This document shows positions 8,758-16,647 of a stretch of DNA of 64,000 nucleotides, in pieces. The stretch lies in contig CBDFGS010000010.1 in assembly GCA_965247255.1 (NCBI GenBank), positions 372,001-436,000 of the forward strand, in the 5' to 3' direction. The position numbers and the translations under genes are program-made. The first letter of the stretch is position 1, and each line of letters opens with the position of its first letter. The notes under the pieces are model-generated. The model did not search any database. It saw only the letters and a list, made by a program, of their open reading frames with translations, and was not told where the DNA came from. Source of the DNA: CBDFGS01 sp965247255. Its GTDB lineage: Bacteria > Chloroflexota > Dehalococcoidia > Lucifugimonadales > CAUZJF01.

Positions 8758-8908
8758 CTACCAAGCCGTAACCTCAGAACCCTTCAATACTAGGATGTTG
8801 GACCACTAGGTTCGGATCGAAAACTCGCCTTGGGGACGGCTGTGCCCGTTCCGCGGGCCGCTCTGGATTCGCCGGCGCTCCCAGTACACCACGGACGTTA
8901 CTCCAGCC

Positions 8909-9370
8909 TTGGCCAGCACCATACCATTGTTGGTATCGACGCGACCGTATATCGTGCGTGGTACCAGCATGAGGCCAACCTTCACACCTGGTCAGCACCT
9001 GCTGGTCGCCTCCGTGAGGCACGCGCTGTCGCGCGGAGACGTGGTCGTCATATACGAGTCGGACCGAGGAGGCAAGCGCTATCTGAAGAGGATTGTGGGC
9101 CTACCCGGGGAAGAGGTCAGGCTGTTGGACGGCCTGCTTTACATCGACGGAGCAAGACAAGACGAGCCCTATCTCAAGGGGTTGCCTTCGACCGTGGGTC
9201 TAGGCGAGCGAGGGTGGAAGCTCGGCCACGCCGAGTTCTTCGTGATGGGCGATGACCGGCCGCGTAGCACCGATAGCAGGGCATACGGCCCAATTCACGC
9301 CGCGTCGATCGCCGGCGTCGTATGGTTCCGCTACTGGCCCGTTTCGAAGTGGGGGCGGATGAACAGTTGA
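8909..9370 (+). CDS. S26-family signal peptidase-like protease without membrane anchor
   Basis: 153 residues from a TTG at 8909. The start is uncertain because the frame stays open upstream to at least TTG 8831, but that extension is not hydrophobic. Signal peptidase I motifs are in order: G-T-S20-M-R-P-T with the nucleophile Ser, K60-R-I-V-G-L-P-G-E with the general-base Lys, and F-V-M-G-D-D-R-P-R-S-T-D-S-R. The N-terminal transmembrane helix of LepB is absent. This resembles small S26 proteases such as those paired with nickel superoxide dismutase, but no such substrate gene is nearby. Confidence 0.8.
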   Translation: MASTIPLLVSTRPYIVRGTSMRPTFTPGQHLLVASVRHALSRGDVVVIYESDRGGKRYLKRIVGLPGEEVRLLDGLLYIDGARQDEPYLKGLPSTVGLGERGWKLGHAEFFVMGDDRPRSTDSRAYGPIHAASIAGVVWFRYWPVSKWGRMNS

Positions 9371-9386
9371 CTAACCATCGGTAAGT

Positions 9387-9407
9387 AATGGCCTGATATG
9401 GGCCATT
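9387..9407. terminator. Hairpin between convergent S26 and hemB genes
   Basis: AATGGCC (9387-9393) and GGCCATT (9401-9407) form a 7-bp stem with a 7-base loop, between two converging genes. There is no clear U-run on either side, so termination is only suggested. Confidence 0.35.
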
Positions 9408-9431
9408 CCTGCATGCCGGCGGGGCAAAGGC

Positions 9432-10418
9432 TCAATCGACACCGTCGGCCAGCCACGCTGCGATCTCCTTGGCGTGGTAGCTGATGATGATGTCGGCGCC
9501 TGCCCGCTTTATCGACGTGAGCAACTCGATCGTAACGCGCCGCCCGTCGAGCCACTCCTTTTGGGCGGCCGCCTTCACCATCGCGTATTCGCCGCTAACG
9601 TTGTATGCCGCGACTGGCAAGGCGAACTTTTCGCAGGCCCTCGCGATGACGTCGAGATAGGCGAGAGCGGGCTTGACCATCACGATGTCGGCGCCCTCGT
9701 CGATATCCTGCTCTATCTCCCGCAGCGCCTGGCGGGCGTTGGCCGGGTCCATCTGGTAGCTGCGACGGTCCCCAAACTGCGGCGCGGACTCCGCGGCTAT
9801 CCTGAAGGGACCGTAGAACGCGGAGGCGTATTTCGCCGAGTACGCCATGATGGGCGTGTCGACATGCCCATCGGCGTCGAGGGCGCTGCGAATCGCGGCG
9901 ACCTGGCCGTCCATCATCGCGGAGGGCGCGACCATGTCAGCGCCTGCCTCTGTCTGAGTCAGCGCAGTCTTGACCAGCAGCTCCAGCGTACGGTCGTTGT
10001 CGACCTGCCCTTTCTCGACGACGCCGCAGTGGCCGTGGTCCGTGTACTCGCACAGGCACACGTCTGTAATCACCATCAGTTCAGGCGCCGCTCGCTTGAT
10101 TACGCGCACTGCTTCCTGGACTATGCCGCCGGACTCGTAGGCCCCGCCCCCTGTCGCGTCTTTGTGGTCGGGGATGCCGAAGAGCAGCACTGCCGGGATG
10201 CCCAGGTCCGCGACCTCGCCTACCTCGGGGGTGAGCTGGTCGAGCGAGAGCTGGTAGACGCCGGGCATCGGATCGATCTCAGCCCGAACGTTTCGCCCAT
10301 GGGTCACGAAGATGGGATAGACAAAGTCGGTCGCCGAGAGCCTGGTCTCTTGGGCCATCGCGCGTAAAGCCGGCAGATGCCTCAGTCTGCGAAGCCTCGA
10401 CCCAGGGAACCTACCCAT
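9432..10418 (-). CDS. hemB: Delta-aminolevulinic acid dehydratase (porphobilinogen synthase)
   Basis: 328 residues from ATG 10418, which has GGGAGG five bases upstream. An ATG at 10433 would place that site inside the gene. The enzyme joins two ALA molecules to porphobilinogen. The Zn-type triple-cysteine motif D-V-C-L-C-E-Y-T-D-H-G-H-C-G is present, as are both Schiff-base lysine regions (Y-S-A-K-Y-A-S and M-V-K-P-A-L-A-Y). Last gene of the tetrapyrrole operon; its start overlaps the cobA-hemD stop by 8 bases. Confidence 0.96.
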   Translation of the reverse strand: MGRFPGSRLRRLRHLPALRAMAQETRLSATDFVYPIFVTHGRNVRAEIDPMPGVYQLSLDQLTPEVGEVADLGIPAVLLFGIPDHKDATGGGAYESGGIVQEAVRVIKRAAPELMVITDVCLCEYTDHGHCGVVEKGQVDNDRTLELLVKTALTQTEAGADMVAPSAMMDGQVAAIRSALDADGHVDTPIMAYSAKYASAFYGPFRIAAESAPQFGDRRSYQMDPANARQALREIEQDIDEGADIVMVKPALAYLDVIARACEKFALPVAAYNVSGEYAMVKAAAQKEWLDGRRVTIELLTSIKRAGADIIISYHAKEIAAWLADGVD

Positions 10419-11958
10419 CCGGGCCTCCCTCATTCTCGAAGTACGCTTTCAGCGCGGTTACAAGCCCCGGCACAGTGTACTGGCTGGCCACTATGTCAGC
10501 CTGCAACCCCAATTCTCTCACAGTGTCGGCCGTTATCGGCCCGATGCACGCGATTTTCGCACCTGCAAGTAGGCTGAGGTCCCCCCCGATAAGCTGGACG
10601 AGGTTGGTTACTGTGGACGAGCTCGTGAAGGTGGCAGCGTCGATTCCCTGGGCGAGGATCTCCGTAACCCGCCCAGCGGAGTCCGCCGGCACCGAAGTCC
10701 GGTACGCAGTGACGGCGTGGACCTCCGCGCCCAGCGCCGAGAGCCCCTCCCGGAGCGACTCGCGGCTGATGTCGGCCTGCGGCAGCAGCACCCTTGCGCC
10801 TGCCGAGACGTGTCCGCGGAGCCCCTCCGCCACCGACTCAGATACGAACTCCTGGGGAACGAAGTCGGCCATGATACCCCGCGCCGCCAGCCTCTCAGCC
10901 GTCGCAGAGCCGATCGCCGCTACCCGCGCGGACGCGAAGGCCCTGGCATCGCGACCGGCTTGAGCCAGGCGTTCGAATACAACGTCGACCACGTTGGCGC
11001 TGGGGAAAACCACCCAGCTGTGATCAGACAGCCTCTCCAGAGCGCTGTCAAGCTCCTCGTAGTCCTCGAGCGGGCTTACCTCGATCGTCGGCACCTCCAG
11101 GGCCTGTGCGCCCTCTCTGTACAAGAGCTCCGTAAGTTTGCTCGCCTGCGCCCGAGACCGCGTGACGAGGATGCGTTTTCCGAAGAGCGGCCCTGTGTCG
11201 AACCAGCGAAGCTTTTCTCGTAGATTGACGACGTCACCAATCACAGCCACGATAGGCGGATCGAGCTGCTCCCGGCGGGCCCGCCCTGCTATATCCTCCA
11301 ACGTCCCGACGAGGGTTCGTTGATACGTCTCAGTGCCCCACTGTACCAGCGCCACCGGAGTGTTCCCACTGCGGCCGTGGCGCATCAAAGCCTCGGCGAT
11401 AGCCTCCAGATTCTCCCTGCCCATCAGTACCACCAGGGTGCCCTCGGTATTCGCCAGGGCATCCCAGAGTACCGACGCTCCGCCCTTCTGCGGCGCCTCG
11501 GAGCCCGTTACGATAGCTACCGACGAGGCTAGGCCACGGTGCGTCAGCGGGATCCCGGCATAAGCAGGCGCGGCGATCGCGGAGGTAACGCCCGGCACGA
11601 CTTCGAAGCGGACCCCCGCCTCGGCGATGGCCTGCGCCTCCTCACCACCTCTCCCAAACACGAAGGGGTCCCCACCCTTCAGTCTGACGACTCGCTTGCC
11701 CTCCCTCGCCTTGCTCACCAGAAGCGCATTGGTGCTCCCCTGCCGATCGCCACGCTGACCTCGCGCTTTGCCGACGTCGATCTTCTCGGCGCTTGCGGGC
11801 GCCTTGGCGACAAGCCGCTCGTCGACCAGCCGATCGTATACAACTACATCCGCCGACTCCAGGAGCTCGAGACCCCTTGCCGTTATAAGCCCCGGATCAC
11901 CTGGACCCGCTCCGACGAGGTACACGATGCCGGCTTTGTTGGGAGGTTGCTCACTCAT
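10411..11958 (-). CDS. cobA-hemD: Uroporphyrinogen-III C-methyltransferase / uroporphyrinogen-III synthase fusion
   Basis: 515 residues, two domains. Residues 1-250 are a SAM uroporphyrinogen-III methyltransferase (V-G-A-G-P-G-D-P-G-L-I-T near the start, then R-L-K-G-G-D-P-F-V-F-G-R-G-G-E-E). Residues 265-510 are the HemD cyclising synthase (T-R-S-R-A-Q-A near the start of the domain). One polypeptide thus makes uroporphyrinogen III and diverts it to precorrin-2. Such fusions are known in Firmicutes and related bacteria. It lies between hemC and hemB in the operon. Confidence 0.95.
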   Translation of the reverse strand: MSEQPPNKAGIVYLVGAGPGDPGLITARGLELLESADVVVYDRLVDERLVAKAPASAEKIDVGKARGQRGDRQGSTNALLVSKAREGKRVVRLKGGDPFVFGRGGEEAQAIAEAGVRFEVVPGVTSAIAAPAYAGIPLTHRGLASSVAIVTGSEAPQKGGASVLWDALANTEGTLVVLMGRENLEAIAEALMRHGRSGNTPVALVQWGTETYQRTLVGTLEDIAGRARREQLDPPIVAVIGDVVNLREKLRWFDTGPLFGKRILVTRSRAQASKLTELLYREGAQALEVPTIEVSPLEDYEELDSALERLSDHSWVVFPSANVVDVVFERLAQAGRDARAFASARVAAIGSATAERLAARGIMADFVPQEFVSESVAEGLRGHVSAGARVLLPQADISRESLREGLSALGAEVHAVTAYRTSVPADSAGRVTEILAQGIDAATFTSSSTVTNLVQLIGGDLSLLAGAKIACIGPITADTVRELGLQADIVASQYTVPGLVTALKAYFENEGGPDG

Positions 11959-12012
11959 ACCAAAGGAAGCCGAGTTAGTCCTATTCCATTGCGGAGGCTT
12001 GGCCCCCTCGGG

Positions 12013-12936
12013 TTACGCCGCTCCGTCCACGATGTCTTTGGCGCCGGACTCCAGCAGGTCCTCAGCGGCCCGCCGACCAGCCGCCTCCGGGTCATCGACC
12101 GGGTAGACGCTTTCCCGTCTGAAAATCTGGCTGCCGTCGGGCAGCGCCGCCATTGCGGATATAAGAAGCTCACCACCATGAATCCTTGCGTAGGCCGCTA
12201 CCGGCACCTTGCACCCGCCACCCAGCTCGGCCAGAAACGCTCGCTCGGCCGCCAGGGCGACGTGACTGGGGGCGTGGTCTATCTTTGCGAGCATCCCTAT
12301 TGTAGCGGCGTCGTCCTCTCGTGCCTCCACGGCCAGCGTCCCCTGCCCTACCTCCGGAGTGAAAGAGGCCACGGGCAAGTGCTCCGCAACAGCGTTCTCC
12401 CGGCCAAGCCGGATCAAGCCGGCGGCCGCAACGACGACCCCATCGTAGTCGTCGCCGACGGCCTTTTCGAGACGTGTGCCCACGTTGCCTCGTATGGGCA
12501 GGACAGCAACGTCGTCTCTAAGGGCCTTGATCTGCGCCGTCCGCCGAGGGCTGCTGGTGCCGATACGAGCTTCAGAAGGCAGAGCTGCGAGTCCCAGGCC
12601 CCACCTATCAACGAGCACGTCCCGTGGGTCGAGGCGTCGCCCGATCGCCGCCAGCGTTAGGCCCTCGGGCAGGGTCGAGAGCAGGTCTTTCGCGCTATGG
12701 ACGGCGAAGTCGATCTTCCCTTCAATGAGGTCGAGCTCGATCTCCTTTGCGAACGTTCCGCGCCCAAGTTCCAGGAGGGGGGAGTCCTTCTCGCGGTCTC
12801 CGGTCGTCGTTGTCGGAACGACTTCGAATTCTCTCGCAGGTGAGCTGGCGCGCAGGTGGGCGAGTATCTCCTCGGTCTGGGCCAGCGAGAGAGGACTGGT
12901 CCTCGAACCGACTCTCAGAGCGCGACCGGCGACCAT
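12013..12936 (-). CDS. hemC: Porphobilinogen deaminase (hydroxymethylbilane synthase)
   Basis: 307 residues from ATG 12936, giving the usual N-terminus A-L-R-V-G-S-R-T-S-P-L-S-L-A-Q. An upstream ATG at 13008 would overlap the preceding gene by 59 bases. The dipyrromethane cofactor cysteine is in L-G-G-G-C-K-V-P-V-A-A-Y-A. It polymerises four porphobilinogens into hydroxymethylbilane, the substrate of the HemD domain encoded next. Eleven-base gap after the Met8-like gene. Confidence 0.95.
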   Translation of the reverse strand: MVAGRALRVGSRTSPLSLAQTEEILAHLRASSPAREFEVVPTTTTGDREKDSPLLELGRGTFAKEIELDLIEGKIDFAVHSAKDLLSTLPEGLTLAAIGRRLDPRDVLVDRWGLGLAALPSEARIGTSSPRRTAQIKALRDDVAVLPIRGNVGTRLEKAVGDDYDGVVVAAAGLIRLGRENAVAEHLPVASFTPEVGQGTLAVEAREDDAATIGMLAKIDHAPSHVALAAERAFLAELGGGCKVPVAAYARIHGGELLISAMAALPDGSQIFRRESVYPVDDPEAAGRRAAEDLLESGAKDIVDGAA

Positions 12937-12949
12937 GGCGGGGACCCGT

Positions 12950-13699
12950 TCAGCCGGCCTGGGAGGAGACTTGCCGCCGATCGTCGCTCGGACCGGCAGC
13001 GAGCTCATCCCATATGCGGCAGGCGCCCTCCTCGCAGTCGCATTCGGCGCCTTCCATCAGTCGCGTCATCAGGGTATCCAGGGCGTCGTCGGATCTGCCG
13101 GCCTGGACCAGCTCAACCAGGTCATCAGTCAGGCACGCCTGCCAGTGGTCCACATTGAGCTTGATCTCCTCGCGGGCAAGCCTCGATCTGGCCTCGGAGA
13201 GGACGGGGGCGAGATCGGCCCACTCCATCACTCCCAGCGCCGACTCGATTCGACCGGTACCAGCGAGCTCCTCGCGGAACTTGCGTGCGAGTGCGGGGCT
13301 TGCACCTCCGGTGGAAACCGCGACTATGACGTCGCCGCGGCGGACCATCGCCGGCGCGATCCAGGTGCAGAGATGGGGCACGTCGGCCACGTTGAGCGGC
13401 ACGTTGCGTTCGTTCGCCTCCGCGTTGACGGTCCGGTTCATCTTCCTATCGCCGGTGTCGGCGACTATCGCGATAAAAGCGCCTTCGAGGTCTCCACGCC
13501 GGTACCCGCGCTGTATCCATGTGAGACGCTCGCCATCCACAAGGTCCCTGAGCGTATCATCGATCTCGCGACTTATGACTACCACGTTGGCCCCGAAATC
13601 CACGAGCCGCTCCGCTTTCTCCCGGCCGATCTCTCCTCCGCCTATCACCACACAGCGGCGGCCCCTAACGTCAAGGAACACAGGGTAGTAAGCGGGCAT
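12950..13699 (-). CDS. Precorrin-2 dehydrogenase / sirohydrochlorin ferrochelatase-like (Met8 type)
   Basis: 249 residues. The N-terminal Rossmann fold has V-V-I-G-G-G-E-I-G-R-E-K-A near 17-29. A-D-V-P-H-L-C-T-W-I-A-P-A and S-T-G-G-A-S-P-A-L-A-R match CysG-N/Met8, which oxidises precorrin-2 to sirohydrochlorin and may insert iron. It complements the CobA domain encoded downstream, so the operon can make siroheme as well as heme precursors. The position is often taken by hemA (glutamyl-tRNA reductase), which is absent here. A cysteine cluster near the C-terminus (E-C-D-C-E-E-G-A-C) is unusual for the family. Confidence 0.88.
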   Translation of the reverse strand: MPAYYPVFLDVRGRRCVVIGGGEIGREKAERLVDFGANVVVISREIDDTLRDLVDGERLTWIQRGYRRGDLEGAFIAIVADTGDRKMNRTVNAEANERNVPLNVADVPHLCTWIAPAMVRRGDVIVAVSTGGASPALARKFREELAGTGRIESALGVMEWADLAPVLSEARSRLAREEIKLNVDHWQACLTDDLVELVQAGRSDDALDTLMTRLMEGAECDCEEGACRIWDELAAGPSDDRRQVSSQAG

Positions 13700-13756
13700 T
13701 TCGCGGTTCCTGCGTCTAGAGTACGAGCGGCAAGTCCGTCCCTATGAGCCAGCTCT

Positions 13757-14164
13757 TCACGGCTTTGGCTCCGGGCGACGCCATACAACAACTCCTAGCT
13801 GACCCGGGTCCAGAATGCGCTCCTGGTGTCGATGCCTCCCGGGAGACTTCATCGACTTTGCCAAGTGGCCCAAAAGATCGGCGAACTGAATACGGAACTC
13901 TCCGTTCTCCTTGGACGCAGCCAGTTGCCGCGACCGGATCAAGCTACGGACGTATTCCGGGTGCATCGATAGCATAAGAGCCGCGGTCCGGGTGTTTACT
14001 TGCAGTCCTTCGAGTTCTATGTCCTCGTCCTTGGGGAGGCCCGTAAGAGCTACGAGCGCAGCTCTCGCGTATGTAAGCGCCTTTGCCAGGGCCTCCGCGT
14101 CCTCGTCAGCGGAGACCTCCGCTATCCGTTCGATGAGCTTGCTTCGCAATTCAGTTACGATCAT
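13757..14164 (-). CDS. Small HTH (excisionase/MerR-like) protein heading the tetrapyrrole operon
   Basis: 135 residues from ATG 14164, with AGGTGGT seven bases upstream. Longer in-frame starts run through the AT-rich promoter region and were rejected. The N-terminal 50 residues are helical. Residues 55-110 (L-Q-V-N-T-R-T-A-A-L-M-L then P-E-Y-V-R-S-L-I-R-S-R and a short wing) look like a helix-turn-helix of the excisionase family. No recombination genes are adjacent; the tetrapyrrole genes follow by 57 bases. I infer a regulatory role but the ligand is unknown. Confidence 0.65.
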   Translation of the reverse strand: MIVTELRSKLIERIAEVSADEDAEALAKALTYARAALVALTGLPKDEDIELEGLQVNTRTAALMLSMHPEYVRSLIRSRQLAASKENGEFRIQFADLLGHLAKSMKSPGRHRHQERILDPGQLGVVVWRRPEPKP

Positions 14165-14316
14165 TGGGCGACCACCTGGTCTCAATATAATCGACACAAG
14201 ATTTATTGTATCACATGGGGATATGAACGGGTACCCCGCGACAGAAGACAGGGGGCCACAGGCGTTGTCGTAGCTACGAACGTGTGCTATCGTGAGGGTT
14301 CGCAGGGGGTGAGGAA
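14165..14316. promoter_or_regulatory. AT-rich divergent promoter region (tetrapyrrole operon / pcm)
   Basis: An AT-rich island at about 14180-14225 in GC-rich surroundings. It has TATAAT on the plus strand (14186-14191; TTGGGC 16 bases upstream) and TATATT (14184-14189) and TACAAT (14205-14210) on the minus strand. Neither minus-strand box has a good -35 partner. Divergent promoters are likely, but exact starts are uncertain. Confidence 0.4.
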
Positions 14317-14961
14317 GTGGAGCAGGCGAAGCGGCGCCTGATGGACCTTCTGGCAAGTCAGGTCAAGGACGAGGTCGTCATCGCGGCGATGAGCCGGGTC
14401 CCGAGAGAGGCCTTCGTCCCCGAGTCACACAAACACGCCGCCTACGAGGATAACCCTGTGCCGATTGCCGAAGGGCAGACGATCTCCCAGCCGTTCGTCG
14501 TTGCGCTCATGATAAGTGCGCTTGAGCTGCGGCGGTCGGATCGCGTACTGGAGGTGGGGACCGGGAGCGGGTATCAGGCGGCAATACTCGCCGAGCTAGC
14601 GCGTGAGGTCATCACCGTAGAGCGTATCGCCACGCTCGCTGATTCGGCACGCGAAACGCTTGTCCTTCTAGGATATAAGAACGTACGCGTAGAGCTTGCC
14701 GAGCGACGATTAGGTTGGATGCGAGAAGCCCCGTATAACGCTATTATCGTCGCGGCCGGAGCTCCGAAGCTGCCGCAGGAGCTTGTCGACCAGGTGGCAG
14801 ACGCCGGGCGGCTCGTTATGCCAGTCGGGTCGCCGGAGTCCCAGGAACTCATGAAGGTAACGAAGTCCGGCGATTCGCGTGCAGTCCAGAATCTTGGAGG
14901 GTGCCGGTTCGTCCCGCTCATCGGAGAAGGCGCGTGGGATGAGCGCAGCGTCTGGGCCTAA
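14317..14961 (+). CDS. pcm: Protein-L-isoaspartate O-methyltransferase
   Basis: 214 residues from GTG 14317, preceded by GGGGGTGAGGA. This SAM enzyme repairs isoaspartyl residues in aged proteins. Family segments are P-R-E-A-F-V-P (about 28-34), A-E-G-Q-T-I-S-Q-P-F-V-V-A and L-E-V-G-T-G-S-G-Y-Q-A-A-I-L (SAM-binding motif I). Length fits. Single gene, followed by a 165-base gap before gatB in which I see nothing clear. Confidence 0.95.
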   Translation: MEQAKRRLMDLLASQVKDEVVIAAMSRVPREAFVPESHKHAAYEDNPVPIAEGQTISQPFVVALMISALELRRSDRVLEVGTGSGYQAAILAELAREVITVERIATLADSARETLVLLGYKNVRVELAERRLGWMREAPYNAIIVAAGAPKLPQELVDQVADAGRLVMPVGSPESQELMKVTKSGDSRAVQNLGGCRFVPLIGEGAWDERSVWA

Positions 14962-15126
14962 CCGACCAGAGCTGGATGCGCTGCCGAGGTTGGAGAGCGT
15001 GCCTTAGTGACTGCTCCCACACCGCGCGCAGCTTCGACCGCCGGGCCGCGATACTAAGTCGACCGCAGAATTACCTTTTGCGGCAGCGACCTCCCAAGTC
15101 GTAGCCGGCTGAGAGAGGGACAAGGA

Positions 15127-16644
15127 TTGGCAACGCAGAAACAGGTCGCCGACGTTGGAACGTCGGGCGGCGCTTTGGAATACGAGGTCGTGATCGGGCT
15201 CGAGGTTCACAGCCAACTCTCGACCGACAGCAAGATGTTCTGCTCCTGCGACGCCGGCTACCAGCACGCGCCACCCAACACCAGCGTCTGCGAAGTGTGC
15301 ATGGGAATGCCGGGTGTCCTGCCTGTGATCAACAAGCGAGCCGTGGAGCTGGTTATCGCCACGGGAATCGCCCTGGACTGCACGATCTTGAAGTACACGA
15401 AGTTCGACCGGAAGAACTACCCCTACCCGGACCTGATGAAAGGCTACCAGATCTCGCAGTTCGACCAGCCCATCGCCCAAAACGGGCTTCTGGCTATCGA
15501 CACCGAGGACGGAGTGAAGAACATAGGCATCACGCGCGTGCACCTCGAGGAGGACGTCGCTAAGCTGATGCACAGGACCTCTCCGGATGGCGAGCCGTAC
15601 AGCCTCCTGGACATCAACCGGGCGGGCGTACCCCTGATGGAAATCGTGAGCGAGCCCGACATGTCGACTGCCGACGAGGCGCGGACGTATCTGACCGCGC
15701 TGAGGTCGATCCTCCGCTACATCGACGTCAGCACCGCAAACATGGAAGAGGGCAGCTTCAGGTGCGACGCCAACATCAGCGTCCGGCCTCAGGGCTCGAC
15801 AGACCTCGGCGTGAAGGTCGAGGTCAAGAACATGAACAGCTTTCGCTCGGTACACGACGCCCTCGAGTACGAGGTCGAGCGCCAGACCCGCCTAGCGAGA
15901 GCAGGTGAGCGCATCGTTCAAGAGACGCGTGGATGGAATCAGGACCGCGCCGTATCGGTCTCGCAGCGCTCAAAGGAGGGCGCTTCAGACTATCGCTACT
16001 TCCCCGAGCCCGACCTCCCCCCGCTGCTAATACGGTCCGCCTGGGTCCGGCGCATCACCGCAGGGCTCCCGGAGCTTCCGGGCGCCAGGACCGAGCGGTT
16101 TGTCAAGCAATACGGGCTGCCTTCATATGACGCCAAGCTCCTCACGTCCTCAAAGTCCACCGCCGACTACTTCGAGTCGGTCATGAAGAGCTCTGCGGAT
16201 GGCGCGTCGCGCCAGGTCCTGGCGAAATCGGTCAGTAACTGGATGTCGGGGGAGCTGGCCAGGTCACTAAACGAGACGGGCGGCGAGGTGGACAGCTTGA
16301 AGTTCCGGCCCAAGGACCTCGTTGAACTTGTAGACATGGTCGATTCCGGGCTCTTGAGCGGCAATATGGCCAAGACGGTGTTCACCGAGATGTTCGAGTC
16401 GGGTGTTTCTCCGAAACAGATCGCCGAGGACAGGGGTCTGGCTCAGATGAGCGACACCGATTCGGTCACGCCGGCCGTGGACGAGGCGATTGAGAGTAAC
16501 CCCGACGCCGTGCAAGACTACCTCGACGGGAAAGACGCCGCGCTCAGGTATCTTATGGGACAGGTGATGAAGATTACGAGGGGTCAAGCAAACCCGCAAA
16601 TTACCACCGCGTTGCTCACGGAAAAGCTGGAGTCGATGAGGTAG
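15127..16644 (+). CDS. gatB: Aspartyl/glutamyl-tRNA amidotransferase subunit B
   Basis: 505 residues from TTG 15127 (GAGAGG and AAGGA upstream). GatB is the kinase/tRNA-binding subunit of GatCAB, which converts Glu-tRNA(Gln) and Asp-tRNA(Asn). E-V-V-I-G-L-E-V-H-S-Q-L, C-x-C ... C-x2-C metal cysteines (F-C-S-C-D-A and V-C-E-V-C-M-G-M-P-G), R-K-N-Y-P-Y-P-D and F-R-C-D-A-N-I-S are all seen, with the YqeY-like tail from about residue 330. gatA and gatC are not in the window. It sits three bases before yvcK. Confidence 0.97.
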   Translation: MATQKQVADVGTSGGALEYEVVIGLEVHSQLSTDSKMFCSCDAGYQHAPPNTSVCEVCMGMPGVLPVINKRAVELVIATGIALDCTILKYTKFDRKNYPYPDLMKGYQISQFDQPIAQNGLLAIDTEDGVKNIGITRVHLEEDVAKLMHRTSPDGEPYSLLDINRAGVPLMEIVSEPDMSTADEARTYLTALRSILRYIDVSTANMEEGSFRCDANISVRPQGSTDLGVKVEVKNMNSFRSVHDALEYEVERQTRLARAGERIVQETRGWNQDRAVSVSQRSKEGASDYRYFPEPDLPPLLIRSAWVRRITAGLPELPGARTERFVKQYGLPSYDAKLLTSSKSTADYFESVMKSSADGASRQVLAKSVSNWMSGELARSLNETGGEVDSLKFRPKDLVELVDMVDSGLLSGNMAKTVFTEMFESGVSPKQIAEDRGLAQMSDTDSVTPAVDEAIESNPDAVQDYLDGKDAALRYLMGQVMKITRGQANPQITTALLTEKLESMR

Positions 16645-16647
16645 CGT

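Larger units (their letters stand above)
8605..8908. other. Intergenic region between divergent genes (membrane protein and S26 protease)
   Basis: About 300 bases. It contains a minus-strand promoter candidate for the membrane protein (TTGGCG 8651-8656, 18-base spacer, TATACT at 8627-8632) and the second copy of the dispersed palindrome at 8737-8757. I see no convincing reading frame or promoter for the S26 gene. Confidence 0.5.
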
